64,000 nt of DNA, taken from assembly GCA_905147135.1 (NCBI GenBank), contig LR990041.1:18103907-18167906 (forward strand), written 5' to 3'. Both the position numbers and the translations under genes were made by a program. Source of the stretch: Blastobasis lacticolella (taxonomy: Eukaryota > Arthropoda > Insecta > Lepidoptera > Blastobasidae). Shown here piece by piece: positions 44,457-55,560 of this stretch. The notes beneath the pieces are model-generated. The model did not search any database. It was not told the origin of the DNA and worked only from the letters and a program-made list of their open reading frames with translations. How positions within the stretch are numbered: the first letter of the stretch is position 1; each line of letters starts with the position of its first letter.

Positions 44457-45372
44457 ATAACTGTCAACAGGAATGCACGGTAAGAAAATAAACTGAGAGT
44501 AAGCCCGTTCAACCTAAAGACATATTGGTGTAATTTTAATAACACACACAAATGGGAAGTAGCCCACTCACACAGAAAACCGACGTCTGAGCAGCAGCTT
44601 TCAACTGCTATGCTTCTTTCGGTGAGTGGATATCCTGGATGGATATCAGCACGAAATGTGCTGGAGAATACCTCCTTGAGCGCTCCCGCTCAGGCTGCCC
44701 TGTATCTTATCTGGGGAGGGCAAGATTCCGCTCGCCAAGTAACGCGTCTACATCTTTCTCTTAGGGCGGCAACGCATTTGTGACCCATTGTGTTCTTTCT
44801 AGTTTGCCTCCCTACTTCCTTTTATATAAAATAGTGGTAATAAGTATTAGAATGTTTTAGGCGAAAAGACAGTCTCGCTTTCATTTTATTTAAAAGAATT
44901 AAATTACTCGCTTTCATTTTATTAAAAAAAAAGTATGATGAAGTGTTAATTTGGAATGGACGTCATCAAAAACGTTCAGAAAAAATGATTTGTATACCAA
45001 AAATTTTTCCACATTATGTTATTTACAACAAACATTGTCCCTAACGTGTCCCTACTACTAAAATAAATTCGATCCTGATAATTATACCAAATTTTTTTAT
45101 ACCACTGTTACGAAAGAGCATTAGTGTGTGCATGAACTGTCTAGAGATAGAAATAGCGCTGATAATGTCTACGATTCAAAAAAATTTAAAATTTAACCTC
45201 AAACCTATTTTACTCTAGTATACTTAGCTTACGTATAAATAGTATTAGTAGGTATTCTGTGACCTAGAGCCAAAATTTTATATTTCGCGGCAACAACATT
45301 ATTTTTTCGCCACAGTCCTCTGCTGCACATACTTAAAATTTAAGGGCATAGCTAAACACTCCAAGTTTGGCC

Positions 45373-45445
45373 AATAGGTTGGCGATACCTACGAGGTATC
45401 GCCACCAAGTACCTAGAATACCAAAATCGCCAACCTGTCGCAATG
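45373..45445. repeat. small nested inverted repeat
   Basis: GGCGATACCT/AGGTATCGCC forms a hairpin at 45379-45401, and GGTTGGCGAT at 45376 pairs again with ATCGCCAACC near 45427-45436. A short decayed MITE is possible. Confidence 0.45.
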
Positions 45446-45554
45446 TTACGAAACGTAAATATCCTAACCGACAGATGCCGGAAAACCCTCGGCAGAATAT
45501 AGATTATACTCAAACTAGTGAACACGGCGCGACTTCGTTCACGTGGAATTTTAC

Positions 45555-45640
45555 TCCTACGCTACCCTACCTCTACCCCTACACTACATTACCCTACCCC
45601 TACTCCCACCCGACCCCACCCTATACCTACCCTTCCTTGT
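45555..45640 (+). repeat. CCCTAC-rich low-complexity tract
   Basis: Degenerate repetition of CCCTACC/CCTAC units for about 85 bases. Confidence 0.8.
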
Positions 45641-45919
45641 CCCTGGTCCTTGACGAATGCAAACCAGCCGTAAATCGGAGGCGTAGGTGCCAATCTAATA
45701 TTCCGGACACCTGTAGAATAAGTTTCAATAGAATAAAATAAATAATACGTTTAAATTACAGAGGAAGTAATGTCAACTTTACTTTTGAACCGATAGCTGA
45801 TGAAGCGGAAAGATTTGGCTTTTATTTCGGACTGTTGTGTTGTTCACAATAATTGGCACCCAAACAGGGACCTTTGAAGGAGAAAGAAAATAAGATAACG
45901 TTTTAGTAATAAATAAGAA

Positions 45920-46137
45920 TAAGAATCGTGTACAAATTCACACAGCGCCATCTAGATAACTGATAAACTACCTATATACTTTTTTTTTTTTATATTTACA
46001 TGCTTATTATACATAGAACACCCAGACCCGTAACAGAAATTAAAATACATCATTTCATTTTCTGCCCGGCCGGGAATCGAACCCGGGACCTCTTGCGTGG
46101 CAGACCGTGCGTGTTGACCACTGAACCACTCAGGTCG
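45920..46137 (-). mobile_element. tRNA-derived SINE, family 2
   Basis: On the minus strand the head has box A TGGTTCAGTGG and box B GGTTCGATTCC (about 46070-46125), followed by GGCCGGGCAGAAAATGAAAT, a GTCTGGGTGTTCTATGTATA block and a tail with GATGGCGCTGTGTGAATTTG. A second copy is at 56512-56746, and a tail-only piece at 47776-47865. It differs in body from family 1. Confidence 0.8.
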
Positions 46138-46270
46138 TCAGGTATTTTCCACCGTTGGAAGAATAATTATGAAACAAGTACTGCGCAATATGGAATCCTT
46201 CCTTTTCTGAAGTTGGATAAAAAGATAAAATATTAGGTCTTTCAATCAATAAAACCAACAATTTACACTA

Positions 46271-46336
46271 ATTTTAAGGGTATGTTCCGGGTTTCCTACC
46301 GCGTAGGATAGGAAACCCGGAAGACACCCTTAAAAT
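46271..46336. mobile_element. palindromic repeat, ATTTTAAGGGTATGTTCCGG family, copy 1
   Basis: Arms of 28 bases close around the 10-base loop 46299-46308. The left arm begins ATTTTAAGGG and passes through GTTCCGGGTTTCCTA; the right arm repeats it inverted with three or four changes. The relative at 55561-55669 keeps a unique centre, so this copy may be an internally deleted foldback. Confidence 0.7.
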
Positions 46337-46399
46337 GTGTGATAATAACCGCGATAGCTTAAAACATTATGTAACAACTCTCTTTTAAGTCCCTTTCAA

Positions 46400-47595
46400 T
46401 CGGGTTTCCGGCCGGGGGATTGCACTACTACCACGGTGCTGCTTAAAATTACAGAGGATGTCAGGGAAGCCATGGAAAATACATAAATAAATTAACTATC
46501 ATAATCCTAATAGATTTCTCGCTTTTAATAATGTAAAACATGACATTTTACTGGCTTTTTCTCATTTTGCTCATTTTCCTGTCGCAGCTTGGGTTTCACC
46601 CTCAGTGACTAGCTGGTTCTCGTCATATCTTCGCGGTCGGCAGCAGGCAGTTCGCGCTGATGGAGAAGTGTCCAATTGCATTTTATCCCCTCTGCTATTT
46701 TCTCTATTTATCAATTATGTTTGTAAGTGCTCTCACCATCTTTATGCGGATGATTTGCAGCTGTATGCCAGTGCTGATGCTGCGAACATTGCCGAGGCTG
46801 TTGATGCTCTAAATGGCGACTTGAAACATATCTATGACTGGTCTCGTAAGTTGGCATTTCTGTAAATCCGTCGAAATGCCAAGCCATGGTCATGGGCAGC
46901 TCTTGACTGGTTAGTCGCCTTGATTTGGCAAATGTTCAACCAGTCTATTTCAATCATGTTCCTATTCCGCTTACCTCTTCTGTAAAAAATCTTGGTCTTG
47001 TTATCGACAGTACTTTGAGCTGGTCGGATTAGCTGTCAGAGGTGAACAGGAAGGGGACATTACGGTGCCTTTATCGACTTAATTTTTTTCTTCCCTCTTC
47101 CACCAAACTTTACCTCGTACAATCGATTATCTTACCAATTATTGACTACGCTGATGTGTATTTGCTCTGACGTCAATCAGGACCAACTGAATAAATTGGA
47201 ACGTCTACTCAACAACTGTATCCATTTTATTTATGGTTTACGCAAATACGACCACATTTCATCATTTCGTGAGAAGCTGTAGTGGCTTCCTATACGGCGC
47301 CGCCGTAACTTGCGCGTTCTTTCTCTTCTTTTTTCCATACTGAAGGATCCAGTTGTACTGGAGTATTTGAAATGTAAATTTCAATTCCTCTGCGATACTC
47401 ATAAGCGCAATCTTCGCTGTTTTGATACTCTCTGTTTAAATCTTCCACTTCACCGCACTGGTTTTCTCGCCAACTCTTTCTCTTTATGGCAGCAAGGCTG
47501 TGGAATGATCTTCCGGTCGATATCAGACGAAGCTCCAGCAAACCTTCTTTCAAAAAAGCTGTTCGAGAGCATTTTCTAAATTCTTTGTAATACCC
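46400..47595 (+). pseudogene. CR1/Jockey-group LINE RT, decayed
   Basis: Readable blocks in order: FQSGFRPGDCTTTTVLLKI (46398-46455), a stop-rich stretch, WFSSYLRGRQQAVRADGEVS (46613-46673), LSPLLFSLFINY, catalytic HLYADDLQLY (about 46738-46767), VKNLGLVIDSTLSW (near 46982-47025), DQLNKLERLLNNCIHFIYGL and LRKYDH (47183-47250), and WLPIRRRRNLRVLSLLFSIL (from 47282), ending near FKKAVREHFLNSL at 47585. Frames change several times and many stops are present. A TAAATAAATAA tail lies near 47762-47776. Confidence 0.8.
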
Positions 47596-47775
47596 GACTT
47601 TAATTCTTTCTTTTTTCACCTGTTACTTTTACGAGTGAGCTTAGTAGGTAGGCACTTGTTTACAATTTGTATTCAAGTATGGTCTGCTATCTCGTTGTTG
47701 TTGGTTTTTACATATATACATACCATATGGTGGGTAAAATTATATTTGTAATTATATTATTAATAAATAAATAAA

Positions 47776-47865
47776 TATTCGTGGACAAATTCACACAGCG
47801 CCATCCAGCCCCAAACTAAGCAAAGCTTTTGCTATGCTAGATAACTGATAAAACTACTTTATTAG
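47776..47865 (-). repeat. SINE family 2 tail-only fragment
   Basis: CGTGGACAAATTCACACAGC followed by GCCATCCAGCCCCAAACTAAG matches the 3' end of the SINE at 56512. It abuts the LINE tail directly. Confidence 0.7.
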
Positions 47866-47924
47866 GAATGTAAGTGTAATTTTGATGTAAATTTTTTTAC
47901 ACCGCCTGCAATTTTTATTACCAG

Positions 47925-48005
47925 TTTTCGGGGTAGACTGGTAGATAAAGCTACAGAGCTTTAAGTCCACCTTTGTGGTATTTTGTGCATAAAGTATTAA
48001 ATAAA
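47925..48005 (+). repeat. LINE/SINE 3' tail with TTTGTGCATAAAGTATT end
   Basis: It contains GACTGGTAGATAAAGCTAC, TTTAAGTCCACCTTTG and an ATAAATAAA end. The reverse of the same tail is at 56958-57042. Confidence 0.6.
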
Positions 48006-48014
48006 TAAAAATAA

Positions 48015-48790
48015 ACAATTGACATTCTTAAAAGCACTATGAGAAAGCCTTCGATTCGATCGAAACTTGGGCGGTGCTCCAGTCTCTACAGCGGTGCCAA
48101 ATTGACTATCGATATATCTAAGCACTGAAGTGTTTGTACGAAAACGCCACTATGTCAGTTTGTCTCCAGGATAAGACCACAAAACCTAATCAGCTGGAGC
48201 GAGGTGTTACACAAGGTTATGTCATATCACCGAGGTTGTTCACCGCTGCACTGGAGGATATCTTTAGTCTTCTGGACTGGGACGGACTTGGCATCAATAG
48301 TAACGGAAAGTACCTCACTCACCTCAGATTTGCTAACGATATCGTAGTCATGGCTGAAACCCTGGAAGACTTGGGCAAAATGCTCGATGACCTCTGTAGT
48401 GCCTCTCAACAAGTAGGTCTTAAAATGAACATGGACAAGACGAAAATTATGTCGAATGTCCATGTTGTGCCTACTCCAGTGACAGTTGGAAACACTCCAC
48501 TTGAAGTTGTGGACGACTATACATACCTAGGACAAATAATCCAGGTAGGTATGTCCAATTTCGAGTAATAGGTCAATCGACGAATCCAACTCGGTTGGGC
48601 AGCGTTCGGGAAGCTACGCCATATATTTTCGTCCCAATTACCGCAGTGTCTCAAGATAAAGGTCTTTGACCAATGTGTGTTGCTAGTGATGACTTACGGA
48701 GCTGAAACGTGGTCGCTCACTGTGTACCTTATAAGAAAGCTCACTGTTACCCAAAGGGCAATGGAAAAAGCCATGCTCGGAGTGGTCGCC
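48015..48790 (+). pseudogene. RTE-type LINE fragment with mutated catalytic box
   Basis: The open segment 48134-48568 encodes ALYENATMSV-type sequence, GVTQGYVISPRLFT, LEDIFSLLDWDG, then RFANDIVVMAE where FADD is expected, MNMDKTKIMSN, and LEVVDDYTYLGQ. A stop after SNFE (48566) is followed by a shifted frame with RIQLGWAAFGKL, YGAETWSLTV and LIRKLTVTQRAMEKAMLG. The catalytic Asp-Asp pair is Asn-Asp, so the enzyme would be dead even without the frameshift. Upstream endonuclease is absent. Its end lies in the left arm of the long palindrome. Confidence 0.8.
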
Positions 48791-50103
48791 ACTCGATAAC
48801 TTTACTTCCCCATCGGCAATCTGTTCTTAGAGCTATGTGCCCTGCCCATAGTGGACGGTGTACACAGCAAATATTGGCAAAAAACCGCAAATCGATGTAC
48901 AGGATAGCCGTTTGGTATACGAGTACTTTAGGTTTATACAATCATTTTGACCGGTAGTTCCTAAAAATATTCCCAGGGGGGGAGCAGTAATATCGATATT
49001 AATTTTTTATATGGGATTTGAATTTTTTTTTCTCAGTTTCCTATCGTGTTTGGTATCAAATGAAAGGGCATCATGAGCCGGTTCTAAAAATATACTACAC
49101 CAATACCATTCGGCCACCTGTTTTCTAAAAATCAACGAAATATTTTCAAAACATACCAAGTTTGGACTCCTCCAGGTAGGACACGGATTAGTAAATTTTT
49201 GTATAACATACGCCAAATGTCTCTAAATATACCCATATCCAACGACAAAAAGGCGATTTAAAAAATATTTTAATTTACTAATTTTAAAATATTTTTTTCT
49301 TTATTAAAAATTTGAGATTTAGTATTTTTTTAAACTTATCGAACTCTACTGTACTGTACTATTATTATTGTGTTTTATGCTATTATCTATGTAAAATAAT
49401 GCTCTTACGGTTTCTATCTCCCCCTCCCCCTTTCCTCTCTTTACTTACTAAATCTCAACTTTTTAATAAAGAAAAAAATATTTTAAAATTAGTAAATTAA
49501 AATATTTTTTAAATCGCCTTTTTGTCTTTGGATATGGGCATATTAAGAGTCATTTGGCGTATATTTTATAAAAATTTACTAATCCGTCTCCTACCTGGAG
49601 GAGTCCAAACTTGGTATGTTTTGAAAATATTTCTTGGATTTTAAGAAAACAGGTGGCTGAAAGTTATTGGTGTAGTATATTTTTAGAACCGGCTTATGAT
49701 GCCCTTTCATTTGATACCAAACACGATAAGATTCCGAAAAAAAAAATTTCGATTACCATATTAAAAATTAATGTCAATATTACTGGCCCCCCCCTGGGAA
49801 TATTTTTAGGAACTACCGGTCAAAATGATTGTTTTAACCTAAAGTACCCGTGTACCAAACGGCTATCCTGTACATCGATTTGCGGTTTTTTTTTACGTAG
49901 CTCGACCACTACCACTGCCACTTCAGTCTGGCAATCCTTAGAGCTATGTCGGTGACCTTGGTTCGCTAGCGGATCTCCTCATTCCTGATTCGATCGCGCA
50001 AAGAAATTCCGAGCATGGCTTTTTCCATTGCCCTTTGGGTAACAGTGAGCTTTCTTATAAGGTACACAGTGAGCGACCACGTTTCAGTTCCGTAAGTCAT
50101 CAC
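48690..50103. repeat. 1.4-kb inverted duplication (long hairpin)
   Basis: The left arm 48690-49324 pairs with the right arm 49446-50103. Matching landmarks are TTACGG..CTGAAACGTGG at the outer ends, CGCAAATCGATGTACAGG (48887, and its complement near 49870-49886), CCTAAAAATATTCCCAGG (48960), GGTATCAAATGAAAGGGC (49050) and TTGAGATTTAGTA next to the loop. The spacer is about 120 bases (49325-49445). A block of about 90 bases (48790-48880 against 49890-49990) does not pair; there AGAGCTATGT has the same orientation in both arms, suggesting a small flip. Base identity looks high elsewhere. Confidence 0.85.
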
Positions 50104-50105
50104 AG
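49890..50105 (-). pseudogene. RTE-type LINE fragment in right palindrome arm
   Basis: The minus strand reads MTYGTETWSLTV, LIRKLTVTQRAMEKAMLG, then ISLRDRIRNEEIR, a stop, and RTKVTDIALRIARLKWQW. This is the inverted partner of 48690-48785 but keeps more of the original C-terminal sequence. Confidence 0.75.
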
Positions 50106-50109
50106 CGAG

Positions 50110-50859
50110 CAAAATATTTGTAAATCTTCTATATTGACATTATTTTGTAATTCTGTCAGAGTAATGATAATAAATTTACAGCATTTCGGACAAATCAATA
50201 AGTCGTTTAGGATGTTACTCAATTGTCGTTTTTAGGCCCAATAACAGTTGCATTGTTTTGGAGGGAAAACGTGTGAAACGGTTTTTCGTATAAATTGCTA
50301 TGAGTGGCCATCATAGTTATTTGGTTTAGAGAAGCCGTAGATCGCGACCCTGTGAAATAATTTTCCTTGACAGGTGACCGAGTAAAGTTAGTTTTTAGCT
50401 TAATTAAACCTAGTACAACGAAAATGTCATCAAAATTTACCAATTATTTACTTGATCGAGATCGATTGAGATCAATTACAGGAACTAGGTTGTACAGGAT
50501 AAGCTTTGAAAGGATAAGGAAAATAGCTCATATTAGAGACGGTCAATCGTAAAAGTTTACAGGATTCACTCTTCTAGATAAGTATATCATTAGAGAATGT
50601 GTACATGTATGATTGTGATGGAATGAAGTTGGTACTAATTAAACTATATACAAGTTGACTTTTGATCACTTAGGTATTTGATAAACACGTAATATTGTGA
50701 CGCCTAAAGTTGTCATTAACGTCTTAAAACTACTAAGGTGACCGACGGGATTCATAGGGTTAGCAATTCATTCGTTCCTTTTATTTAGATAGGAGGTTTG
50801 TCTAAACCATATATGCTTTTTAGGTATTATACGGTTACTCGCGACTGTGAGTTCCAAGT
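50110..50859. other. no gene seen
   Basis: AT-rich sequence without recognisable features. Confidence 0.4.
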
Positions 50860-51520
50860 ATTTCTGGTTAATTCGATAAATCTATGCTTAACAAGTCCAA
50901 GAACGAATTTTGGAAAAAACAGTATTCTATACGAAGGAGCACAAAACTATAATAAACTACCTAAGCATATTAAAGAAGCAAAATCTATGTGTACCTTTAA
51001 AAATCGATTGAAAACCCACATCTTAAAGAACTCTTCGTTAATAGATTAAGATGATCTCCATGACTCACCATTATGTTTTTCACTTGTAACAAATCTTAAT
51101 TACCTATATACTATATAATTTGAGCCCTGTAATAGGTCAACACATACACTATTACACAAACAATATACATGTTTAAAACTAATTATATAATACAAAACTA
51201 CACCTACACAGCTGCAAATAACCATATTAACTTAACTAAACAAACAAAGAAAATATATTCACTAACCACCCACTATGTGATAGGCCTTAGTAAACATAAT
51301 TGTTCTGTGCACTCGCAACAGTTTGACGCATCTGTCAACTTAACAAAAATGTAATGCTAACACTTTTTTTTAAGTCTACCCTGTACTCTTATTTTTTGTT
51401 TTTCTATGATAGACTCAAATTTAAAACGCCTATCGGCGGATATATTGTATTTAATAAGTGTTTTCTCTGTAAGTGATTTTCGTAAGTCTTTAAGAGAAAA
51501 TAAAGTTTCTTAAACCGTAA
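50860..51520 (+). pseudogene. LINE ORF2 C-terminus and 3' UTR
   Basis: Up to the stop at 51047 the frame carries TNFGKNSILYEGAQNYNKLP and KEAKSMCTFKNRLKTHIL, the usual C-terminal block (YNxLPxxIK...FKxxLKxxL) of CR1/Jockey-group LINEs. The 3' UTR runs to an AATAAAG near 51500. The RT itself is missing. Confidence 0.65.
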
Positions 51521-51688
51521 ATAATTCGTAGATCAGTTCTCAATGAATAGGAATCCCAGCGATCGTAATATACTTTTTAAGGTTCGCAGAGTAGTCCTAC
51601 ATTATAGACTTTCCTCTTGAGTCGCACTGTCTGTTGTTGGGGACCGCGTTGGGGTCCATTGCGTGATTTGATACGTACTGCGTTGCAT

Positions 51689-52420
51689 TTTTTTTTTTTT
51701 TTTTTATTAATAATAGCCTTGCATTTGACCTCAACTCACCTGATGGAAAGCGACGATGAGGTCGAAGATGTAGTATGCGTGCCTAGAAGATACCTATTCA
51801 TTCTTGATTTGAAGACCCCAAGGTTATACGTATCGGGGAACAATGACTCAGGCAGAGAGTTCCAGTCCTTTGCAGCGCGCATAAGAAAAGTGGATGCAAA
51901 ACGCTTAGTACGAGATGGTGGGACATCTACCATAAATGGATGACGATTTTTTGTCCCCCTCGTTGTTCGATGATAAAAAGGGCATGATGGAACAAGGTTG
52001 TGGAGCTCCTGGGAGCACTCACCGAAGTGAATTCGATAAAAGACCGACAAGCCGGCTACTCTACGACGGTGTCCCAGACCCAGAAGGCGAGACTCGACAA
52101 GCGAATCATCACCAATCAATCTTTTGGCACGTCTGTCGATAGAGTCAAGAGCTTCTAGCTGATACTTGGCGGACCCATCCCAAAGGTGACCACAGTACTC
52201 CATACATGACCGGACTTGTGCTTGGTATACATTTAAAAGCTGTCCAGGTGTGAAGTACTTCCTCACCCTGGCGAGGACTCCAAGCTTTTTCGAAGCCAAT
52301 CTTGACTCAACATGTGGTCCAAAGTTTAGGTCTGATGATAGGGTAACACCAAACAGCTCCAGCTTGTCGGCCAAAGGCAACGACTCACCTCGGAAAGACG
52401 GTGTTAGGTGGTATTGATAG
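51689..52420 (-). pseudogene. 5'-truncated LINE with RT C-terminal domain and poly(A)
   Basis: The minus-strand frame 52380-51736 (214 residues) is open and extends upstream to about 52420 (LTPSFRGESLPLADKLE). It holds LFGVTLSSDLNFGPHV, RSCMEYCGHLWDGSAK, LDSIDRRAKRLIGD, and AAKDWNSLPESLFPDTYNLG, the thumb and C-terminus of a lepidopteran CR1/Jockey-group ORF2. After the stop, a short 3' UTR ends in about 19 A residues (T run at 51690-51708 on the plus strand). The long intact frame and clean poly(A) suggest a fairly young insertion, dead on arrival. Confidence 0.8.
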
Positions 52421-52459
52421 TTAGATACTTTGTTGTGTACTAAGTATGTATGGAAGTAC

Positions 52460-52590
52460 CGCCTTCAAGATGGACTGACGACCTGGTAAGGATCGCAGGT
52501 ACCAGCTGGATGCGGAAAGCACAGGACCGGCCTTTGTGGAGATCTCTGGGGGAGGCCTGTGTCCAGCAGTGGGCGTCCTCTGGCTGATAT
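52460..52590 (+). repeat. RTE-type 3' end fragment, second copy
   Basis: Reads TDDLVRIAGTSWMRKAQDRP, then PLWRSLGEACVQQWASSG and a stop, followed by CTGATATGATGA. This is the C-terminus and tail of an RTE element; see 29410-29536. Confidence 0.7.
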
Positions 52591-53730
52591 GATGACATTG
52601 TTATACTCTGTGAGGGCGCCGTGAGTTATCCTATGTTATCGAGTACAATAAAAATTTAAATTTGTCGCATAGTAAAGATTTAGGAGGTACACCAAACTTT
52701 GGTCTGCCCGTGGACATGGCACAGAAAAATAATTTTGTGACCCAATCTTCGACTTTTCTTAGCGATAGTACTTACATATCCTCTTGTGTAGATTCTAGAA
52801 GTAAAATAAACCGGGGTATCTTACATCCTCTCAACCACATAAATTCACAAAAAAGAAAAGTGACTTTAATGTGGCTGAACGTTGGCAACGTCATACCTCT
52901 GTAAAACTACCCCCTTAAAGTCTATTATTTATAGTGTGTACCTACTCTTCCTACAGTATAAGCTTAAGTACCTACTCCTCCCTCAAAACACCGATAACAC
53001 ATAACTAGCCTAATATTTGATTTATCCGTGAACCCTTCGTGGTAGGTCATATTTATCGCGACTAACTTTGCCCGTATCTGCCAGCCGGCCCCGTAGCCAG
53101 TTTTTCCACCAAATCCGAGCCAGTTTTCCCGCCAAAATCCGCGTCCGGGACCATATCGGCCGCAATAAATCCCCTATACGCGCTTTATCAAATACCCAAC
53201 TAAATCTTTATTTGAAGGCAGGTGGGCTTAACTTTATCCTCAAGATAACGTATTGTTCCACTTGCTAGCCACCGACTTGAAAAAATATTCAATTATGGTA
53301 AGCTTAGCGGGTTTAAACGGCTCAGTGTAGTTATTTACAAACTTCTTGTTTGCTTTTCCTTTCGTAAATATTTTTCGAAGGTTTGCTACTTCTGGAGATA
53401 TAAACAGCCAAGATGTGTCGGAACACGTGTAGTGTAGGTTTCCGTAGTTACTTTAGTTACCATGGACATTATTACAAATTTATAAATTCACCTGTTGACG
53501 ACCAGTGGACGTGCCAATCGCGGTATGAGGTACGCACGGAAGGGGAGGCGCCCCGCAAACCCGCACAACCCCCGCTTAGTGCTGCATCTACCAGGTATCT
53601 AATCGATGTCGATATTTATTTTTACCACATATCTAAATCTCTCTTCTCATTTTGTAATATAGCTCAAATTGCTACTATCTATCTGGTTGTATACAGACGG
53701 ACATATTCATTAGTCAATTACTGGTACAGG
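52591..53730. other. no gene seen; dispersed block at 52610-52720
   Basis: TGTGAGGGCGCCGT..ATCGAGTACAA at 52610-52650 resembles 7930-7965. Otherwise no recognisable repeat ends or domains. Confidence 0.4.
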
Positions 53731-54280
53731 AATGTACGGAAGAGCAGGAAATCGGACATCATATAATCCCACCCACATAATGTATGTGACTAACGCACTT
53801 GGAACCTTCTGGCCACCATCAGACTCCAACACCAGAACCTGACTACCTTTCAGAACTTGTCTTAGTCAAGGCAAACTAGTCTAAACTCATTAGAATTGCA
53901 TTATTTTATTTAAGGGTTATTTAACCCACCTTCAGTCTCCATCATCAGATCAGCTTATTGACACCATAATATTAAATAGTCATCTGACTGACGCATATGC
54001 AAAATTTTAATTCAATCGAATACCAGGAAGTAGTGTACCTGCAACCACCATCTGTTTCCATTATCAGATCAGCTTACCGAGCTCACCAGCTCATCAGGCC
54101 AAAGGAACACTTAAACAAAACAGACTCGTTGGATTTGCCTTGACGAATAGTAGTCCTAGAAGGTAGCCAAGTTCTGGCTTCAAGGCGGTGGAGCTGGAAG
54201 GTAGCCAAAAGGTTCCAAGTGGGTTGATCTCATACATTATGTATTATTGGAGTCCGACTTCCTGCTCTTCCGTGCATACT
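53731..54280. mobile_element. foldback/MITE-like element with about 140-bp inverted ends
   Basis: The left arm 53733-53872 and right arm 54138-54277 are inverted copies with scattered changes (outer GTACGGAAGAGCAGGAA, then ACTTGGAACCTT, CAGAAC and GTCAAGGCAAA). Inside lie two direct copies of a block containing CCATTATCAGATCAGCTTA / CCATCATCAGATCAGCTTA (53940 and 54060). This inner block is one I associate with a widespread lepidopteran repeat. No target duplication could be fixed. Confidence 0.65.
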
Positions 54281-54351
54281 TCGTTCGGTCGTCGGCATAC
54301 TTGGTGGTGACTTTAGATTTTGTTCTTTACTCATCAAACCTGTCTTGTCTT

Positions 54352-54520
54352 CATAGGCGTAGGAAGGGGGGGTGCCGGGTGGGCCGTGCCCACCCCAGAA
54401 TGGTCTGGTGCCCACCCCAGGATCGGGTGCTCAGTGGCTGTACAGTGGCGATTGACTCAGCTTCATCGGCCACGTCAGGGGCCAGGCCCCCCCTGGAAAA
54501 TAGCCCTAGATACGCTAATG
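54352..54520. mobile_element. hAT-type MITE, 169 bp, 8-bp target duplication
   Basis: A perfect direct duplication CTTGTCTT lies at 54344-54351 and 54521-54528. The ends are imperfect inverted repeats, CATAGGCGTA at left and TACGCTAATG at right, with a G-run/C-run pair further in. An 8-bp duplication with CA..TG ends is characteristic of hAT. No ORF of its own. Confidence 0.8.
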
Positions 54521-54884
54521 CTTGTCTTTGATAGTTAGGGAGGTTACAAAGAGTTTTATAAAAACTCTTCGAGTAGTTAATTTCTGGGAATGTTCTGACA
54601 GGAGGTGGTCTAATCTCTTTGAATCTCTTTGAAAATTTAAGTCAGGGCCCTTTTACAAGGGGCCAGTTGATGGCCAATCCATATGAACGTTTATAAATAT
54701 AAAAACATGGAATTAATTCAATTAGATGATCGAAGACAGTTTCAGACCCTATTTGTCCCAAATTATAAGACTTATCTTCATTCCTCCTCTGTAAAATTAT
54801 TTTTGAACATCCGACATTTGCAATCTGTATGATGTGTGATATATCTCATCACTAGAAAATTGCCACTTCGACCTGTCGCAGGCT

Positions 54885-55285
54885 CTTCATCATCATCATC
54901 CGAGCGGTCAATCCCGGCTGCCAGGGTCTGCTTTCCTGCTTTGCTTTCTCCACTTTGCCCGATCTTTGGCATCGTCACGTCGTAAGCCGTTGGCTCTCGC
55001 GTCCGACTCGGCGATGTTAATCCATCACTTCTTAGGCCTTCCGCGGGATCTCTCTCCTGATACCGGCAGATTCAGGTACTTATTTCCTACGTATCCCTGG
55101 GGCTTACGCAACACGCGACCATAGCAGCGCATTCGTGCCTCTTCGATCTTATCCGCGATGTCTCATACGCCAAGGCTGCCACGGATGTACTCGTTACGCA
55201 TTCGATCAAGTCGCGTAATGCCACACATCCACCGCAGCATTTTCATTTCGTTGCCGTGGAGTTCGCGGACGTGCTTTGTCGCAGA
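54885..55285 (-). pseudogene. RTE-type LINE C-terminal fragment
   Basis: The minus strand reads HVRELHGNEMKMLRW, CGITRLDRMRNEYIRGSLG, a stop-containing [15 protein letters not shown] stretch, GRPKK-like residues and the (GAT)n end at 54890-54900. Same family as 25795-26585, with better preserved 3' sequence but no RT domain. Confidence 0.7.
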
Positions 55286-55560
55286 ATCACGTAACAATAT
55301 TATTATGAGGAGGAAGATTAAGACAAGTAGTAAAAAGAAATATCGACATTGATTATCGAGTGATGTCGCATCACTAGAAAATTGTCATGTCGACTTATCG
55401 CGGACAGTCGGTCTGACTTTTTCTGTAGGTACAATTTGTATTAATTTTTGTTGTTGCGGATAAATAGCATCGAGTGTGTCCAATGAAAAGTTTTCGTGGT
55501 TCTGCAATATATAAACAAATAAAACGTTAATGTTTTAAACTATCGCGGTTATTATCACAC

